Assembly: GCF_002850745.1 (NCBI RefSeq)
Contig: NZ_KZ559470.1
Span: 132,392 to 196,391 of the forward strand
Direction: 5' to 3'
DNA from: Nonomuraea indica
GTDB taxonomy: Bacteria; Actinomycetota; Actinomycetes; Streptosporangiales; Streptosporangiaceae
Length of the DNA stretch: 64,000 nt
Positions 17,373-25,378 of this stretch are shown here, piece by piece (position 1 is the first letter of the stretch; each line of letters begins with the position of its first letter). Below the pieces are notes generated by a model. That model was not told the origin of the DNA. It searched no databases and saw only the letters and a program-made list of their open reading frames with translations. The translations under genes and the position numbers were made by a program.

Positions 17373-17864
17373 ATGCGCCTCACCGGCACGCCCAGCACCC
17401 CACCGGCGGACCCGGCGCTGCGCACCCCGGTCGGCTCCTATCCCACCTACGAGCAGGCCCGGGAAGCGGTGCGCTTCCTGGCCGACAACGACTTCCCGGT
17501 GCAGCGGGTCTCCATCGTGGGCTCCGACCTGAAGACCGTGGAGACGATCATGGGGAGGCTCACGCACGCCCGCGCCGCCGGCGCCGGCGCGGCCACGGGA
17601 GCGTGGTTCGGCCTGCTGGCCGGGCTGCTGCTCGGCCTCCTCACACCCGGCGCCGCGACGCCGGCCATGGCCGTCGGCGGCCTGCTCTACGGCGCCGCGT
17701 TCGGCGCGATCTTCGCCCTCGTCACCCGGCTGGCCGCCCGCGGCCGGGGCGACCTCGTGTCGCACAGCACGATCGTGGCGGACCGCTACGAGGTGCTCAC
17801 CGACCACGCCGTGGCCGAGGACGCGCGCAACCTGCTGATCAAGCACGAATGGCGCACGGCCTGA
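17373..17864 (+). CDS. General stress protein, YflT/GSP17M-like, with membrane hairpin
   Basis: A 163-residue protein. Residues ~20-65 (SYPTYEQAREAVRFLADNDF, VQRVSIVGSDL) match the YflT/general stress protein 17M domain. Two glycine-rich hydrophobic helices follow at ~70-120 (GAWFGLLAGLLLGLLTPG; GGLLYGAAFGAIFALV), so the protein probably sits in the membrane with both ends on one side. The ATG at 17373 has AGGAGG seven bases before it. Family members are induced by general stress; their biochemical role is not known. Confidence 0.85.
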   Translation: MRLTGTPSTPPADPALRTPVGSYPTYEQAREAVRFLADNDFPVQRVSIVGSDLKTVETIMGRLTHARAAGAGAATGAWFGLLAGLLLGLLTPGAATPAMAVGGLLYGAAFGAIFALVTRLAARGRGDLVSHSTIVADRYEVLTDHAVAEDARNLLIKHEWRTA

Positions 17865-17892
17865 GCGGCAGGGCCGGGCAGGCGGCGGGCGG

Positions 17893-18171
17893 TCAGAGAG
17901 ATGCGGCCAGAGCCAGGCCGACGGCCTCCTGGCGCAGGACCATGATGAGCAAAGTGGTGATCAACGTCGCGATGAGCAGCCAGCTGACCAGGATGATGAC
18001 GGTCGAACGGCGTGGCATGCGCCGGGACCCGGCGGCGCCGGAGGCCCGCGCCTCGTTGCGCCGCGCCCGGTCGTTGAACGACTCAAGTCGCGCCACGAGC
18101 CGTGGATCGTCGTCGACGAGGTGACGCTCGATCTGTGCCAGCATCCTCTCCTCGTCCTGCGACCAGGCCAT
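17893..18171 (-). CDS. DUF3040 small membrane protein
   Basis: A 92-residue protein with the DUF3040 layout: an acidic amphipathic N-terminus (DEERMLAQIERHLVDDDPRL), a basic stretch, then one strong membrane helix (TVIILVSWLLIATLITTLLI). I start it at the ATG at 18171, which has GGAGGTG upstream and gives the usual family beginning. Found almost only in actinobacteria; function unknown. Convergent with the stress-protein gene 28 bp away and divergent from the radical SAM gene. Confidence 0.85.
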   Translation of the reverse strand: MAWSQDEERMLAQIERHLVDDDPRLVARLESFNDRARRNEARASGAAGSRRMPRRSTVIILVSWLLIATLITTLLIMVLRQEAVGLALAASL

Positions 18172-18280
18172 AGATGCACCTCCGGAACGCAAGCTCTGTG
18201 CGGGGTTTCTGCCCAACCCTGAAGATCATTAGCCGCCGCCTGGTCAGGTAATTGCAGCCTCTTTCCCTTTGCGATCACGG

Positions 18281-18296
18281 TCGAATACCTGTTCTC
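18281..18296. promoter_or_regulatory. LexA-like box before the radical SAM gene
   Basis: TCGAATACCTGTTCTC fits the actinobacterial SOS box GAAC-N4-GTTC with one change in the left arm (GAAT). It ends eight bases before the ATG of the Rv2578c-type gene. From memory, the mycobacterial homologue is a DNA-damage gene, which would agree; the match is imperfect, so this is only a candidate. Confidence 0.4.
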
Positions 18297-18304
18297 ATTC
18301 ACGT

Positions 18305-19348
18305 ATGCGGTGGGACAATCTGCGCCTTGACGGCACCGATCAGGATGATCCGGTCGTGCCGCTGTTCGCCCGCGGCGCGGTGGCCCGGACGTTCGACACC
18401 CCCGAGTTCCGGGGGACGACCTTCTACGAGATCCACGCGCGGTCGATCATCAACCGGGTCCCGGCGGGAAGCCACGTCCCCTTCGGCCACACCATCAACC
18501 CCTACCGGGGCTGCGGGCACCGCTGCCTGTACTGCTTCGCCCGGGGCACGCACCGCTACCTCGACCTCGACGCCGGGGCCGACTTCGACTCCAAGATCAT
18601 CGTCAAGGTCAACGCGGCCGAGCTGGCCCGCAAGGAGCTCGCCGCGCCACGCTGGCGCGGCGAGCACGTGGCCATGGGCACCAACGTCGACTGCTACCAG
18701 CGCGCGGAGGGCCGCTACGGGCTGATGCGCGGCATCCTCGCGGCCCTGCGCGACGCCGCCAACCCGTTCTCCGTCCTCACCAAGGGCACGCTGATCCTGC
18801 GCGACCTCGACCTGCTCACCGAGGCGGCCGAGGTGACCGAGGTGGCCACCAACGTCTCGGCCGGATTCCTCGACTCCGACGCCTGGCGCTCGACCGAGCC
18901 CGGCACCCCGCACCCGGCCCGGCGCCTGGAGACCTGCGCCACGCTCAACGACCACGGCGTGCCCTGCGGGGTGCTGATGGCGCCGATCCTGCCCTACCTC
19001 ACCGACTCCCCCGGTGAGCTGGAGCGCACGGTCAGGGAGATCGCCCAGGCGGGCGCCACCCATGTCACGCCCATCGTGCTGCACCTGCGCCCCGGCGCGC
19101 GCGAGTGGTGGCTGACCTGGCTGTCCCGGGAGCATCCGCGCCTGGTGCCGCGCTACCTCGAGCTCTACGGCAGGGGCGCCTACGCCCCCAAGGCCTACCA
19201 GCAGCGCGTCACGGGCCTGGTCAAGGAGCTGGCCGAGTGCCACGGCGTCGGGCGGGCCGGCCCCGCGCGGGCCCGCCGCCTCCCCGCGCGCCCCTCGAAG
19301 CGGCCCACCCCCCGCCCGGCCGGGCCCGAGCAGCTCACCCTGCTGTGA
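18305..19348 (+). CDS. Rv2578c-family radical SAM protein
   Basis: A 347-residue radical SAM enzyme. The cluster-binding motif is CGHRCLYC (CX3CX2C) around residue 65, preceded by the family hallmark GHTINPYRGC. It is related to spore photoproduct lyase, and the conserved DCYQRAEGRYGLMRGIL block follows. The ATG at 18305 was chosen over an earlier in-frame ATG at 18269 because it gives the usual MRWDNL beginning. The tail of ~30 residues is Arg/Pro-rich. It probably acts on nucleic acid or a modified base in damage repair, but the reaction is not established. A LexA-like box stands just upstream. Confidence 0.88.
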   Translation: MRWDNLRLDGTDQDDPVVPLFARGAVARTFDTPEFRGTTFYEIHARSIINRVPAGSHVPFGHTINPYRGCGHRCLYCFARGTHRYLDLDAGADFDSKIIVKVNAAELARKELAAPRWRGEHVAMGTNVDCYQRAEGRYGLMRGILAALRDAANPFSVLTKGTLILRDLDLLTEAAEVTEVATNVSAGFLDSDAWRSTEPGTPHPARRLETCATLNDHGVPCGVLMAPILPYLTDSPGELERTVREIAQAGATHVTPIVLHLRPGAREWWLTWLSREHPRLVPRYLELYGRGAYAPKAYQQRVTGLVKELAECHGVGRAGPARARRLPARPSKRPTPRPAGPEQLTLL

Positions 19349-19363
19349 ATGGGCGCGACGAAT

Positions 19364-19426
19364 GGCACTATGTCGTTTTCAGTGCCAAATGGGTACTACG
19401 TCGCTTAGTGTGCCGAAGTAGCACAC
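19364..19426. promoter_or_regulatory. Two inverted repeats before the Lys-rich microprotein gene
   Basis: GGCACT/AGTGCC (arms at 19364-19369 and 19381-19386) and GTGTGC/GCACAC (19408-19413 and 19421-19426) are perfect six-base inverted repeats in the 100 bp between the radical SAM stop and the small gene. The first could terminate the upstream gene, and the second overlaps a weak -10-like TAGTGT. Roles are inferred from position only. Confidence 0.4.
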
Positions 19427-19448
19427 ATGGTTCATACGGGGGTAAACC

Positions 19449-19568
19449 ATGTCTGATACCAAAAAGAAACCGGCCGTCAAGTCCGGCAAGGCCAAGAAGC
19501 AGGCGATCAAGACCGGCAGACAGGCCAAGGACGCCAAGAAGGAAGCCCGCAAGCCGGACGAGGCGTGA
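19449..19568 (+). CDS. 39-residue Lys/Ala-rich basic microprotein
   Basis: A short frame starting MSDTKKKPAVKSGKAKKQ and ending RKPDEA, with 13 Lys in 39 residues, no hydrophobic core and a composition like a histone H1 tail. A GGGGG stretch stands about eight bases before the ATG, and the codons show the GC-rich third positions of a real gene. It may bind nucleic acid or polyphosphate, or be an intrinsically disordered stress protein. I do not recognise a named family, although similar tiny Lys-rich proteins occur in actinobacteria. Confidence 0.6.
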   Translation: MSDTKKKPAVKSGKAKKQAIKTGRQAKDAKKEARKPDEA

Positions 19569-19666
19569 CGCCCACCTGACCCGGTGACCTGGCGGGCGGC
19601 CGGGACGCCGCCCGCCTCCCCCTCCGCGACGGCCCCGCGCGAGACTTGTCCCGATCAAGATGCAAC

Positions 19667-19710
19667 CTAAAGACCATTTGTCGCGTCTAAAGATCATAGG
19701 TGGGGATAGT
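19667..19710 (+). promoter_or_regulatory. Direct-repeat promoter of the glycosyltransferase gene
   Basis: CTAAAGACCAT (19667-19677) and CTAAAGATCAT (19687-19697) form a direct repeat with a 20-bp period, two helical turns. A GATAGT (19705-19710) follows and could be the -10, with the second repeat overlapping the -35 position. This is the layout of activation by a response regulator or similar factor. The leader to the GTG start would be ~110 nt. Confidence 0.5.
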
Positions 19711-19827
19711 GCCACGGGGATGCACGGTGCACTCCGCCTGAACGAGACAATGTGCCGGCGGTGGGGCGAATCCTCAGCGCCGGCCACGCGTGTTTTCCGA
19801 CACTTGACGCCAAGGGGGATCCCACAG

Positions 19828-21240
19828 GTGCGCGCACTGGCACGCAAGGGCAGGTCAGCGATGGTCCGGTTGTACCGGGGGTACAACCGGCGCAAGGCGC
19901 GCAACGCGCCGCCCCCCTCCGCCGACCGGGTCCGCATCCTGCTGCTCCACGCCAACGGCATGGGCGGCACGATCCGTACCGTGTTCAACCTCGCCAGCTA
20001 CCTGGCCCGCGACCGGGACGTGGAGATCGTCTCCATCCTCAAGGAGGCCGAGGAGCCGTTCTTCCCGATCGACCCCCGGGTCAAGTTCCGCTTCCTGGAC
20101 GACCGGCTCAACCCGAGCGCGGACCCGCTGCGGGGAATGCTGTCGAAGATGCCCAGCAGGCTGATCCCCAAGGAGGAGACGGCCTACCATCGCTTCAACC
20201 TGTGGACCGACCTCAAGCTGGCCCGCTACATCCGCTCGCTTGACGGCGGGGTGCTCATGGCCACCCGGCCCGGCCTGAACCTCGCCATGGCGCAGCTCGC
20301 GCCGCCCGGCGTCATCACGATCGGCCAGGAGCACGTCGCCCTGCGCACCCAGGCCGAACCGATGCAGGAGCTCATCAAGTGGCGCTACCGCCGCATGGAC
20401 GCCCTCGTCACCCTCACCAAGGCCGACCTGCGCGACTACCGCGAGACCCTGCCCAAGAAGCCGAAGCGGCTCGTCCGCATTCCCAACGCGGTGCCGCCGA
20501 TGACCGGTGACCTCGCCAGGCTCGACGCCAAGGTAGCCATCGCGGTGGGCCGGATGACCCGCATCAAGGGCTTCCACCGGCTCGTCGCCGCCTGGGAGCA
20601 GGTCGCCCAGGCGCATCCCGACTGGCAGCTGCGCATCTTCGGCGCGGGCCCGCAGGAGGACAACCTGCGCACCCAGATCGCCGAGGCCGGGCTGGAGGGC
20701 AAGGTGGTCCTGCCCGGCGCCACCACCGACGTGGGCGCGGAGCTCGAACAGGCCTCCATCTACGTCCTCAGCTCCCGCCACGAGGGCTTCCCCATGACCA
20801 TCCTCGAGGCCATGGCCAAGGGACTGTCGATCGTGAGCTTCAACAGCCCGCACGGCCCCAAGGAGATGATCACCGACGAGGTCGACGGGCTGCTGGTCAA
20901 GCCGCGTACCAACGCCAACCTCGCCGCCGCCATCATCCGCGTCATCGAGGACGAGGAGCTGCGACGGCGGCTGGGGGCCGGCGCGCTGGAGACCGCCCGC
21001 ACCTACGACCTCGACGCCATCGGCGCGCGCTGGGACGCGCTGCTGGACGAGCTGGTCGCCCGCCGCAACGGCACCTGGGTCCGGCCTCAGCCGGCCGACA
21101 GCCCTCAGGCCGCCGACAGCGCCCCGACAGGCGACAGCCCTCAGGCCGCCGACAGCGCTCAGTCCGCCGACAGCCGTCAGACGGGCGATACGAGCTCCAC
21201 CGGCTCGGCGATGACGTCGACCAGCGCCCCGTTGCGGTAG
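19828..21240 (+). CDS. Glycosyltransferase family 4 protein
   Basis: A 470-residue retaining GT-B glycosyltransferase. The N-domain opens with RILLLHANGMGGTIRTVFNL, and the C-domain shows the GT4 signature AVGRMTRIKGFHRLVAAW and the nucleotide-sugar site SSRHEGFPMTILEAMAKG (E-x7-E). The GTG at 19828 is preceded by AAGGGGGA. The last ~45 residues are Ser/Ala/Gln-rich repeats made from a 36-bp DNA duplication, and this tail overlaps the 3' end of the convergent protease gene by 64 bp. The acceptor, probably a surface glycan or teichoic acid-like polymer, is unknown. It stands alone, not in a polysaccharide cluster. Confidence 0.85.
   Translation: MRALARKGRSAMVRLYRGYNRRKARNAPPPSADRVRILLLHANGMGGTIRTVFNLASYLARDRDVEIVSILKEAEEPFFPIDPRVKFRFLDDRLNPSADPLRGMLSKMPSRLIPKEETAYHRFNLWTDLKLARYIRSLDGGVLMATRPGLNLAMAQLAPPGVITIGQEHVALRTQAEPMQELIKWRYRRMDALVTLTKADLRDYRETLPKKPKRLVRIPNAVPPMTGDLARLDAKVAIAVGRMTRIKGFHRLVAAWEQVAQAHPDWQLRIFGAGPQEDNLRTQIAEAGLEGKVVLPGATTDVGAELEQASIYVLSSRHEGFPMTILEAMAKGLSIVSFNSPHGPKEMITDEVDGLLVKPRTNANLAAAIIRVIEDEELRRRLGAGALETARTYDLDAIGARWDALLDELVARRNGTWVRPQPADSPQAADSAPTGDSPQAADSAQSADSRQTGDTSSTGSAMTSTSAPLR
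21096..21158. repeat. 27-bp direct repeat in the glycosyltransferase tail
   Basis: A perfect 27-bp repeat (21096-21122 and 21132-21158, beginning CGACAGCCCTCAGGCC), period 36 bp, encodes repeats of DSPQAADSA in the last residues of the glycosyltransferase. It lies just before the overlap with the convergent protease gene and probably arose by slippage. Confidence 0.8.
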
Positions 21241-22082
21241 ACCGTGATCGGCAGCGGCCTGCCGATCGCCTCGGCGAACATCAGCCGCTGCAGGCCCTGC
21301 GCGTCGCCGACCGGGTTGCGGCCCGCGCTCAGCACGAGGTCGCCGGCCCGCAGGCCCGCCCGGTCGGCGGGCGAGAGGGGCACCACCTCCATCACCCGCA
21401 GGGCGTTGTCCTGCCCGGTCCGCTCGCGCAGCGGCTCGGGCAGGGGCGCCGGCGACGTCACCAGGCCGAGGTAGGCGCGCCGGACGCGGCCGTCCCTGAC
21501 CAGGGCGGCGACGATCGAGCGGGTGGTGGCGTTCACCGGAACGGCGAGGCCGACTCCGACTCCGGCGACCGCCGTGTTCACGCCGACCACGCGGGCGCGC
21601 GCGTCGGCGAGGGCGCCGCCGGAGTTGCCGGGGTTCAGCGCGGCATCGGTCTGGATCACGTCCTCGATCAGCCGGACGGCGGAGCCGCTGCGCGCGGGCA
21701 GCGAACGCCCCAGCCCCGAGACCACGCCGGCCGTCACCGATCCGGCGAGGCCGAGCGGGTTCCCCACCGCCACGACGAGCTGGCCGACGACCAGTTCGTC
21801 GCTGTCGCCCAGTTCCACCGGCTCCGGTGTGGCGCCGTCCGCCCTGATGACGGCCAGGTCCGACAGCGGGTCACGCCCCACCACCCGGAAGGCGCTCGAC
21901 GACCCGTCGGCGAACGCCACCGTCCCGGACGCGGCGGAGCCGACCACGTGCGCGTTCGTGAGCAGGAGCCCGCCGGGGGCGAACACCACCGCCGAGCCGC
22001 CGCCCCTGCCGGCCCGGACGGCGGCGACCTTCGGCAGCAGCTCCGCGGCGACCGACGAGACGATCTGCGAGTAGGAGTCCAT
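21177..22082 (-). CDS. HtrA-like trypsin-type serine protease with PDZ domain, no export signal
   Basis: A 301-residue S1C protease. The triad is His45 (LTNAHVVG), Asp75 (SDLAVI) and Ser154 (NPGNSGGAL). A PDZ domain fills the last ~90 residues (VVPLSPADRAGLRAGDLVLS). Unlike most HtrA proteins it has no signal peptide or membrane helix at either possible start (ATG 22082, or a GTG at 22118), so it seems cytoplasmic. There is little Shine-Dalgarno signal. It lies 42 bp after the large DUF4082 gene on the same strand and could share its transcript. Its 3' end overlaps the glycosyltransferase gene antisense. Confidence 0.88.
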   Translation of the reverse strand: MDSYSQIVSSVAAELLPKVAAVRAGRGGGSAVVFAPGGLLLTNAHVVGSAASGTVAFADGSSSAFRVVGRDPLSDLAVIRADGATPEPVELGDSDELVVGQLVVAVGNPLGLAGSVTAGVVSGLGRSLPARSGSAVRLIEDVIQTDAALNPGNSGGALADARARVVGVNTAVAGVGVGLAVPVNATTRSIVAALVRDGRVRRAYLGLVTSPAPLPEPLRERTGQDNALRVMEVVPLSPADRAGLRAGDLVLSAGRNPVGDAQGLQRLMFAEAIGRPLPITVYRNGALVDVIAEPVELVSPV

Positions 22083-22124
22083 GCTTACATCATTACGCCG
22101 CAACGCCGGCAGCGCCACGGCAGC

Positions 22125-25118
22125 TCAGGGGTCGGCGGTGAACACCACGTCCACCCAGTAGTTGCTCGCCTGGTAGCTGGCGGTGGGGAAGCTGTGGGCC
22201 GCCCCGTACCGGTACACCCCGTTGCCGCCGACCGCGCCGGTGTCCGGCGCGACGAGCGGCCCGTTGGCGTAGGGCGCGGAGAAGTACGACCTGTTCAGCG
22301 CGTAGAACCCGGACGGGGTGTGGTAGGAGACCACGTACGTGGTGTTCGCGGTGATCGCGACCGGCGTCGCGAAGTCCATCCGCTGCCAGCCGCTCGCCGT
22401 CTCCCCGGTGAACGTCACCGACGCCAGCAGCCGGCCGCCGCTGGTCCACAGGCTGCCCGTGTGCGTGCCGGTGTTCTGGGCGCCCTTGAAGAACCTGACG
22501 CCGCGCACCGTCCCGCTCGTCGTGGCCCTGAACTTCAGGCCCAGGGTCACCGCGCTCGGATCGTCCGCCGACTGCACCGCCGGAAGCGTGGCGTCGCTCC
22601 ACAGGCTGCTGGTCACGGGAGGCTGTCCGGAGGGGGTGAACACGACGTCCACCCAGTAGTTGCTGGCCGCGTAGGTCCGGGTGGGGAAGGCGCTGCCCGT
22701 GGCGTAACGGTACACGCCGTTGCCGCCGCTCGCCCCGCTCGCCGGCGCCGTGAGAGGCCCGTTCACCACCGGGGCGGTGAAGTACGAGGTGTTCTGGGCG
22801 TACTCGCCGTTGGGCGCGAAGTACGAGGCGACGTAGGTGGTGCCGGGGCTCACCTGGACCGGTGTCGAGAACCGTGCCTGCTGCCACCCGCTGGGCGTCT
22901 CGCCGGTGAACGTCACCCTCGCCAGCAGCTGGCCGCCGCTGGTCCACAGGCTCCCCGTGTGCGTGCCGGTGTTCTCCGGGCCCTTGTAGAACCTGATCCC
23001 CGTCACGGTGCCGGGGGTCGAGACCTGGAACTTCACGCCGAGCTCGACCGAGCGGGTGTCGTTCGCCGAGGCCACGGCGGGCACCGCGGACGACGGGAAG
23101 ATGCTGCACGGGCAGCTCGAGGAGACGGTGAGGGTGGTGGGGGACGTCTGGAGGTTGCCGCTGTCGTCCACCGCCCGCACCATGATCGTTTTCTCGCCGC
23201 TGCCCTCGATCGTCCAGGTGGTCTGCCAGCTCGCGCGGCCCGTCGCCTGACGCCACCTCGTGCCGCCGTCGGTGGACACCTCCACGGCGGCCACCACGCC
23301 TCCCCCGGAGTCGGCCGCCGTGCCCTGCACCACGATCGAGCCGGAGCCCACGCTCTCCCCGGCGGCCGGGCTGGTGATCGTGACGGTCGGCGGGGTGGTG
23401 TCGGTCGACGCGGTGGCCGCTACCAGGCCGGGCTGGAGGCTGGCCGGCTGGGCGCGCATGTCGGCCAGCAGGTTGACCGTGGCCTGCCGCATCCGGGTGT
23501 CCGCCGGGGTGCCGGGGAAGTCGTGGTTGGCGTCCAGGCCCCACGACCACTGCACGGTGCCGGCGCCGAAGACGAGCGCGCCGCTCGGCGCCCTGTACAA
23601 CGTCAGGCTGTGCGTCGCCGTACCGGCGCCGTAGACGGTGCCGAAGTCCTGCAGGTACTTGGACGAGGTGGACACCGTCGTCCGGGAGAGCCGCACCGTG
23701 CCGGGCGGCGAGAAGTCGTTGTCCGGCGCCTCGTCCCACTCGAAGCCGAGTGTCCCCACGGGAAGCGTCGCCGTCTGCCCCGGTTGCAGGGCGGCCACCG
23801 AGGTGTCGCGCCAGAACCGCATCGGCCCGTACTCGGCCGGGACGACGATGGGGTCGCTGACGGGGCCGTTGACCATGAAGAAGGTCCCCGTCGCGCGGTT
23901 CTCGGGCCGGCCGCCGTCCGACGGGGGCGAGAACCGGGGGTCGCGCCACGTCCCGGTCCATTCGGGGCTGGGATCGATCTTGGCGTTGGCGTGCGTCTCC
24001 TTGTAGCACACCAGCGTCCGGAACGGCGTGCTCGTACCGTCGATGCTCGGCTCCCACCGGGCCTTCCAGAAGATCTCGTTGCCGGAGAAGAACGCCACGT
24101 TGACGCCGTCGTCGCGGGCGCTCTCCACGTTGTCCCGCATCTCGTTCGACCAGTATTCGTCATGGCCGACCGACAGGAACACCCGGTGCTCCACGAGCTC
24201 CTGGCCGCGGGAGGCGGTGTCCACGCCGGAGAAGTAGCTCACGTCGTAGCCGTTGGCCTCCAGCCAGCGCACCATGGGGTACTCGGCGCCGAAGAAGAAG
24301 GACTCCGGGGCGTCGCTGGTGGTGGTGCCGCGGGTCCGGAACGGGCGGTTGTAGCTGACCTTGTAGGCGCGACCGGCGGGCGAGCCGAAGTAGAGGCTGT
24401 TGCCGCCGTACCTGTTGTAGGCCTGCCAGGTGGTGTCGGAGGTCTGCAGCAGGATGTCCGACCCGCGGGTGTCGTCGCGCACCACGAAGATGATGTGACT
24501 GGCGCCGGTCGGGCCGTCCTCGCGGACCAGCTTGGCGATGTAGACCCCGGACACCGCGGTCGCCGGCACCACCCAGGACGCCGACACCGCCCAGCGCCCG
24601 CAGTCGATCAGCCCGGTCTGCGTCTCGACGGCGCACGCCGGCTGCTGCTGGGGCAGCGTGGCCGACGGCTCCACGGTCGCGACCTTCCGCGCGCCCATCC
24701 CGCCGTAGTAGCCGATGCGATAGATGTCGAGGCGGTAGTTCGTCGCCACGGTCTCCACCTTGAACCGCACGGTCTCGCCCAGGCCGACGCTCATCTGCGT
24801 CGCGTAGCCCTGGATGGCGCTGCTGCCCGCCCCCGCGATGTCCCATTCGCTGGGCGGGTTGCCGGGTTTGTTGTTCTCCTCGCAGATGACGGACGCGCCC
24901 GCGCACACCGCCGCCTTCGCCGCGGCTCCGCCGCCCGCGCGGATCTCCCTCTCCTGCTGCCGCGCCCCTTCGGCGGCCAGGGCGGCGAACGCGGCCGCCC
25001 CACCGGCGCGACCACCCGCCGGACGGCTGTCGGCGGCCGGCGCCGACGGTGACACCAGGGCCACACCCGCGGCCAGCGCGACGGCGGACCAGATCCGGAA
25101 CAGCATGCGCCCAGCCAC
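22125..25118 (-). CDS. Secreted multidomain protein: DMFase-like domain, Ig-like domain and two DUF4082 modules
   Basis: A 997-residue exported protein. After a signal peptide (to about residue 29) comes a large domain (residues ~80-560) like the beta-subunit C-terminal domain of N,N-dimethylformamidase (DUF6605 type; YRIGYYGGMGARKVA, FLSVGHDEYWSNEMRDNVE). Then follow an Ig-like repeat (PPTVTITSPAAGESV) and two DUF4082 modules at about 699-850 and 851-997. The two modules share GTHTGSLWTSGG, YFAPNGEYAQN/YHTPSGFYALN and ASNYWVDVVFT, so they are a tandem duplication. DUF4082 modules usually bind carbohydrate or mediate adhesion. Whether the first domain is a hydrolase or structural is not known. 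Confidence 0.82.
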   Translation of the reverse strand: MAGRMLFRIWSAVALAAGVALVSPSAPAADSRPAGGRAGGAAAFAALAAEGARQQEREIRAGGGAAAKAAVCAGASVICEENNKPGNPPSEWDIAGAGSSAIQGYATQMSVGLGETVRFKVETVATNYRLDIYRIGYYGGMGARKVATVEPSATLPQQQPACAVETQTGLIDCGRWAVSASWVVPATAVSGVYIAKLVREDGPTGASHIIFVVRDDTRGSDILLQTSDTTWQAYNRYGGNSLYFGSPAGRAYKVSYNRPFRTRGTTTSDAPESFFFGAEYPMVRWLEANGYDVSYFSGVDTASRGQELVEHRVFLSVGHDEYWSNEMRDNVESARDDGVNVAFFSGNEIFWKARWEPSIDGTSTPFRTLVCYKETHANAKIDPSPEWTGTWRDPRFSPPSDGGRPENRATGTFFMVNGPVSDPIVVPAEYGPMRFWRDTSVAALQPGQTATLPVGTLGFEWDEAPDNDFSPPGTVRLSRTTVSTSSKYLQDFGTVYGAGTATHSLTLYRAPSGALVFGAGTVQWSWGLDANHDFPGTPADTRMRQATVNLLADMRAQPASLQPGLVAATASTDTTPPTVTITSPAAGESVGSGSIVVQGTAADSGGGVVAAVEVSTDGGTRWRQATGRASWQTTWTIEGSGEKTIMVRAVDDSGNLQTSPTTLTVSSSCPCSIFPSSAVPAVASANDTRSVELGVKFQVSTPGTVTGIRFYKGPENTGTHTGSLWTSGGQLLARVTFTGETPSGWQQARFSTPVQVSPGTTYVASYFAPNGEYAQNTSYFTAPVVNGPLTAPASGASGGNGVYRYATGSAFPTRTYAASNYWVDVVFTPSGQPPVTSSLWSDATLPAVQSADDPSAVTLGLKFRATTSGTVRGVRFFKGAQNTGTHTGSLWTSGGRLLASVTFTGETASGWQRMDFATPVAITANTTYVVSYHTPSGFYALNRSYFSAPYANGPLVAPDTGAVGGNGVYRYGAAHSFPTASYQASNYWVDVVFTADP

Positions 25119-25198
25119 GCCCCGCCCCCATCAAACGATCATCGGTACCCGGGGATACTAGGCAGAACGCGTGGCCGCATATCGCCATAGCGAGGAAA

Positions 25199-25327
25199 CG
25201 ACGCCCCTGGGCAGGAAAAGGGCGTGTCGCTCCAGTTGGAAAGGTAAACAGGCATAAATCCGTACCTGTCACGTGGAGCGAGAGGCTTCCACGGAACAGC
25301 TGCCGCGACACCGTGTCGAAGCGGCAG
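25199..25327 (+). ncRNA. Candidate structured 5' leader of the HNH nuclease gene
   Basis: The 260 bp before the TTG start hold a chain of possible hairpins: ACGCCC/GGGCGT (25201/25220), competing pairings AGGTA/TACCT (25242/25263) and ACAGG/CCTGT (25248/25265), CGTGGAGC/GCTTCCACG (25272/25285, GA-rich loop), and CTGCCGC/GCGGCAG (25300/25321) with inner GACAC/GTGTC. The mutually exclusive pairing in the middle is what a switch would need. It matches no riboswitch class that I can name, and the pairings were found by eye. Confidence 0.35.
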
Positions 25328-25378
25328 AACTCGGGCATCTCTAGAGAAGTGCCGGTCTCCCCACCCCCGGAGGCGCGC

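Noticed and set aside
25199..25327. Known riboswitch classes (cobalamin, c-di-AMP ydaO type) in the HNH leader
   Set aside because: I could not find the conserved core sequences of those classes; only hairpins of unknown type are supported.
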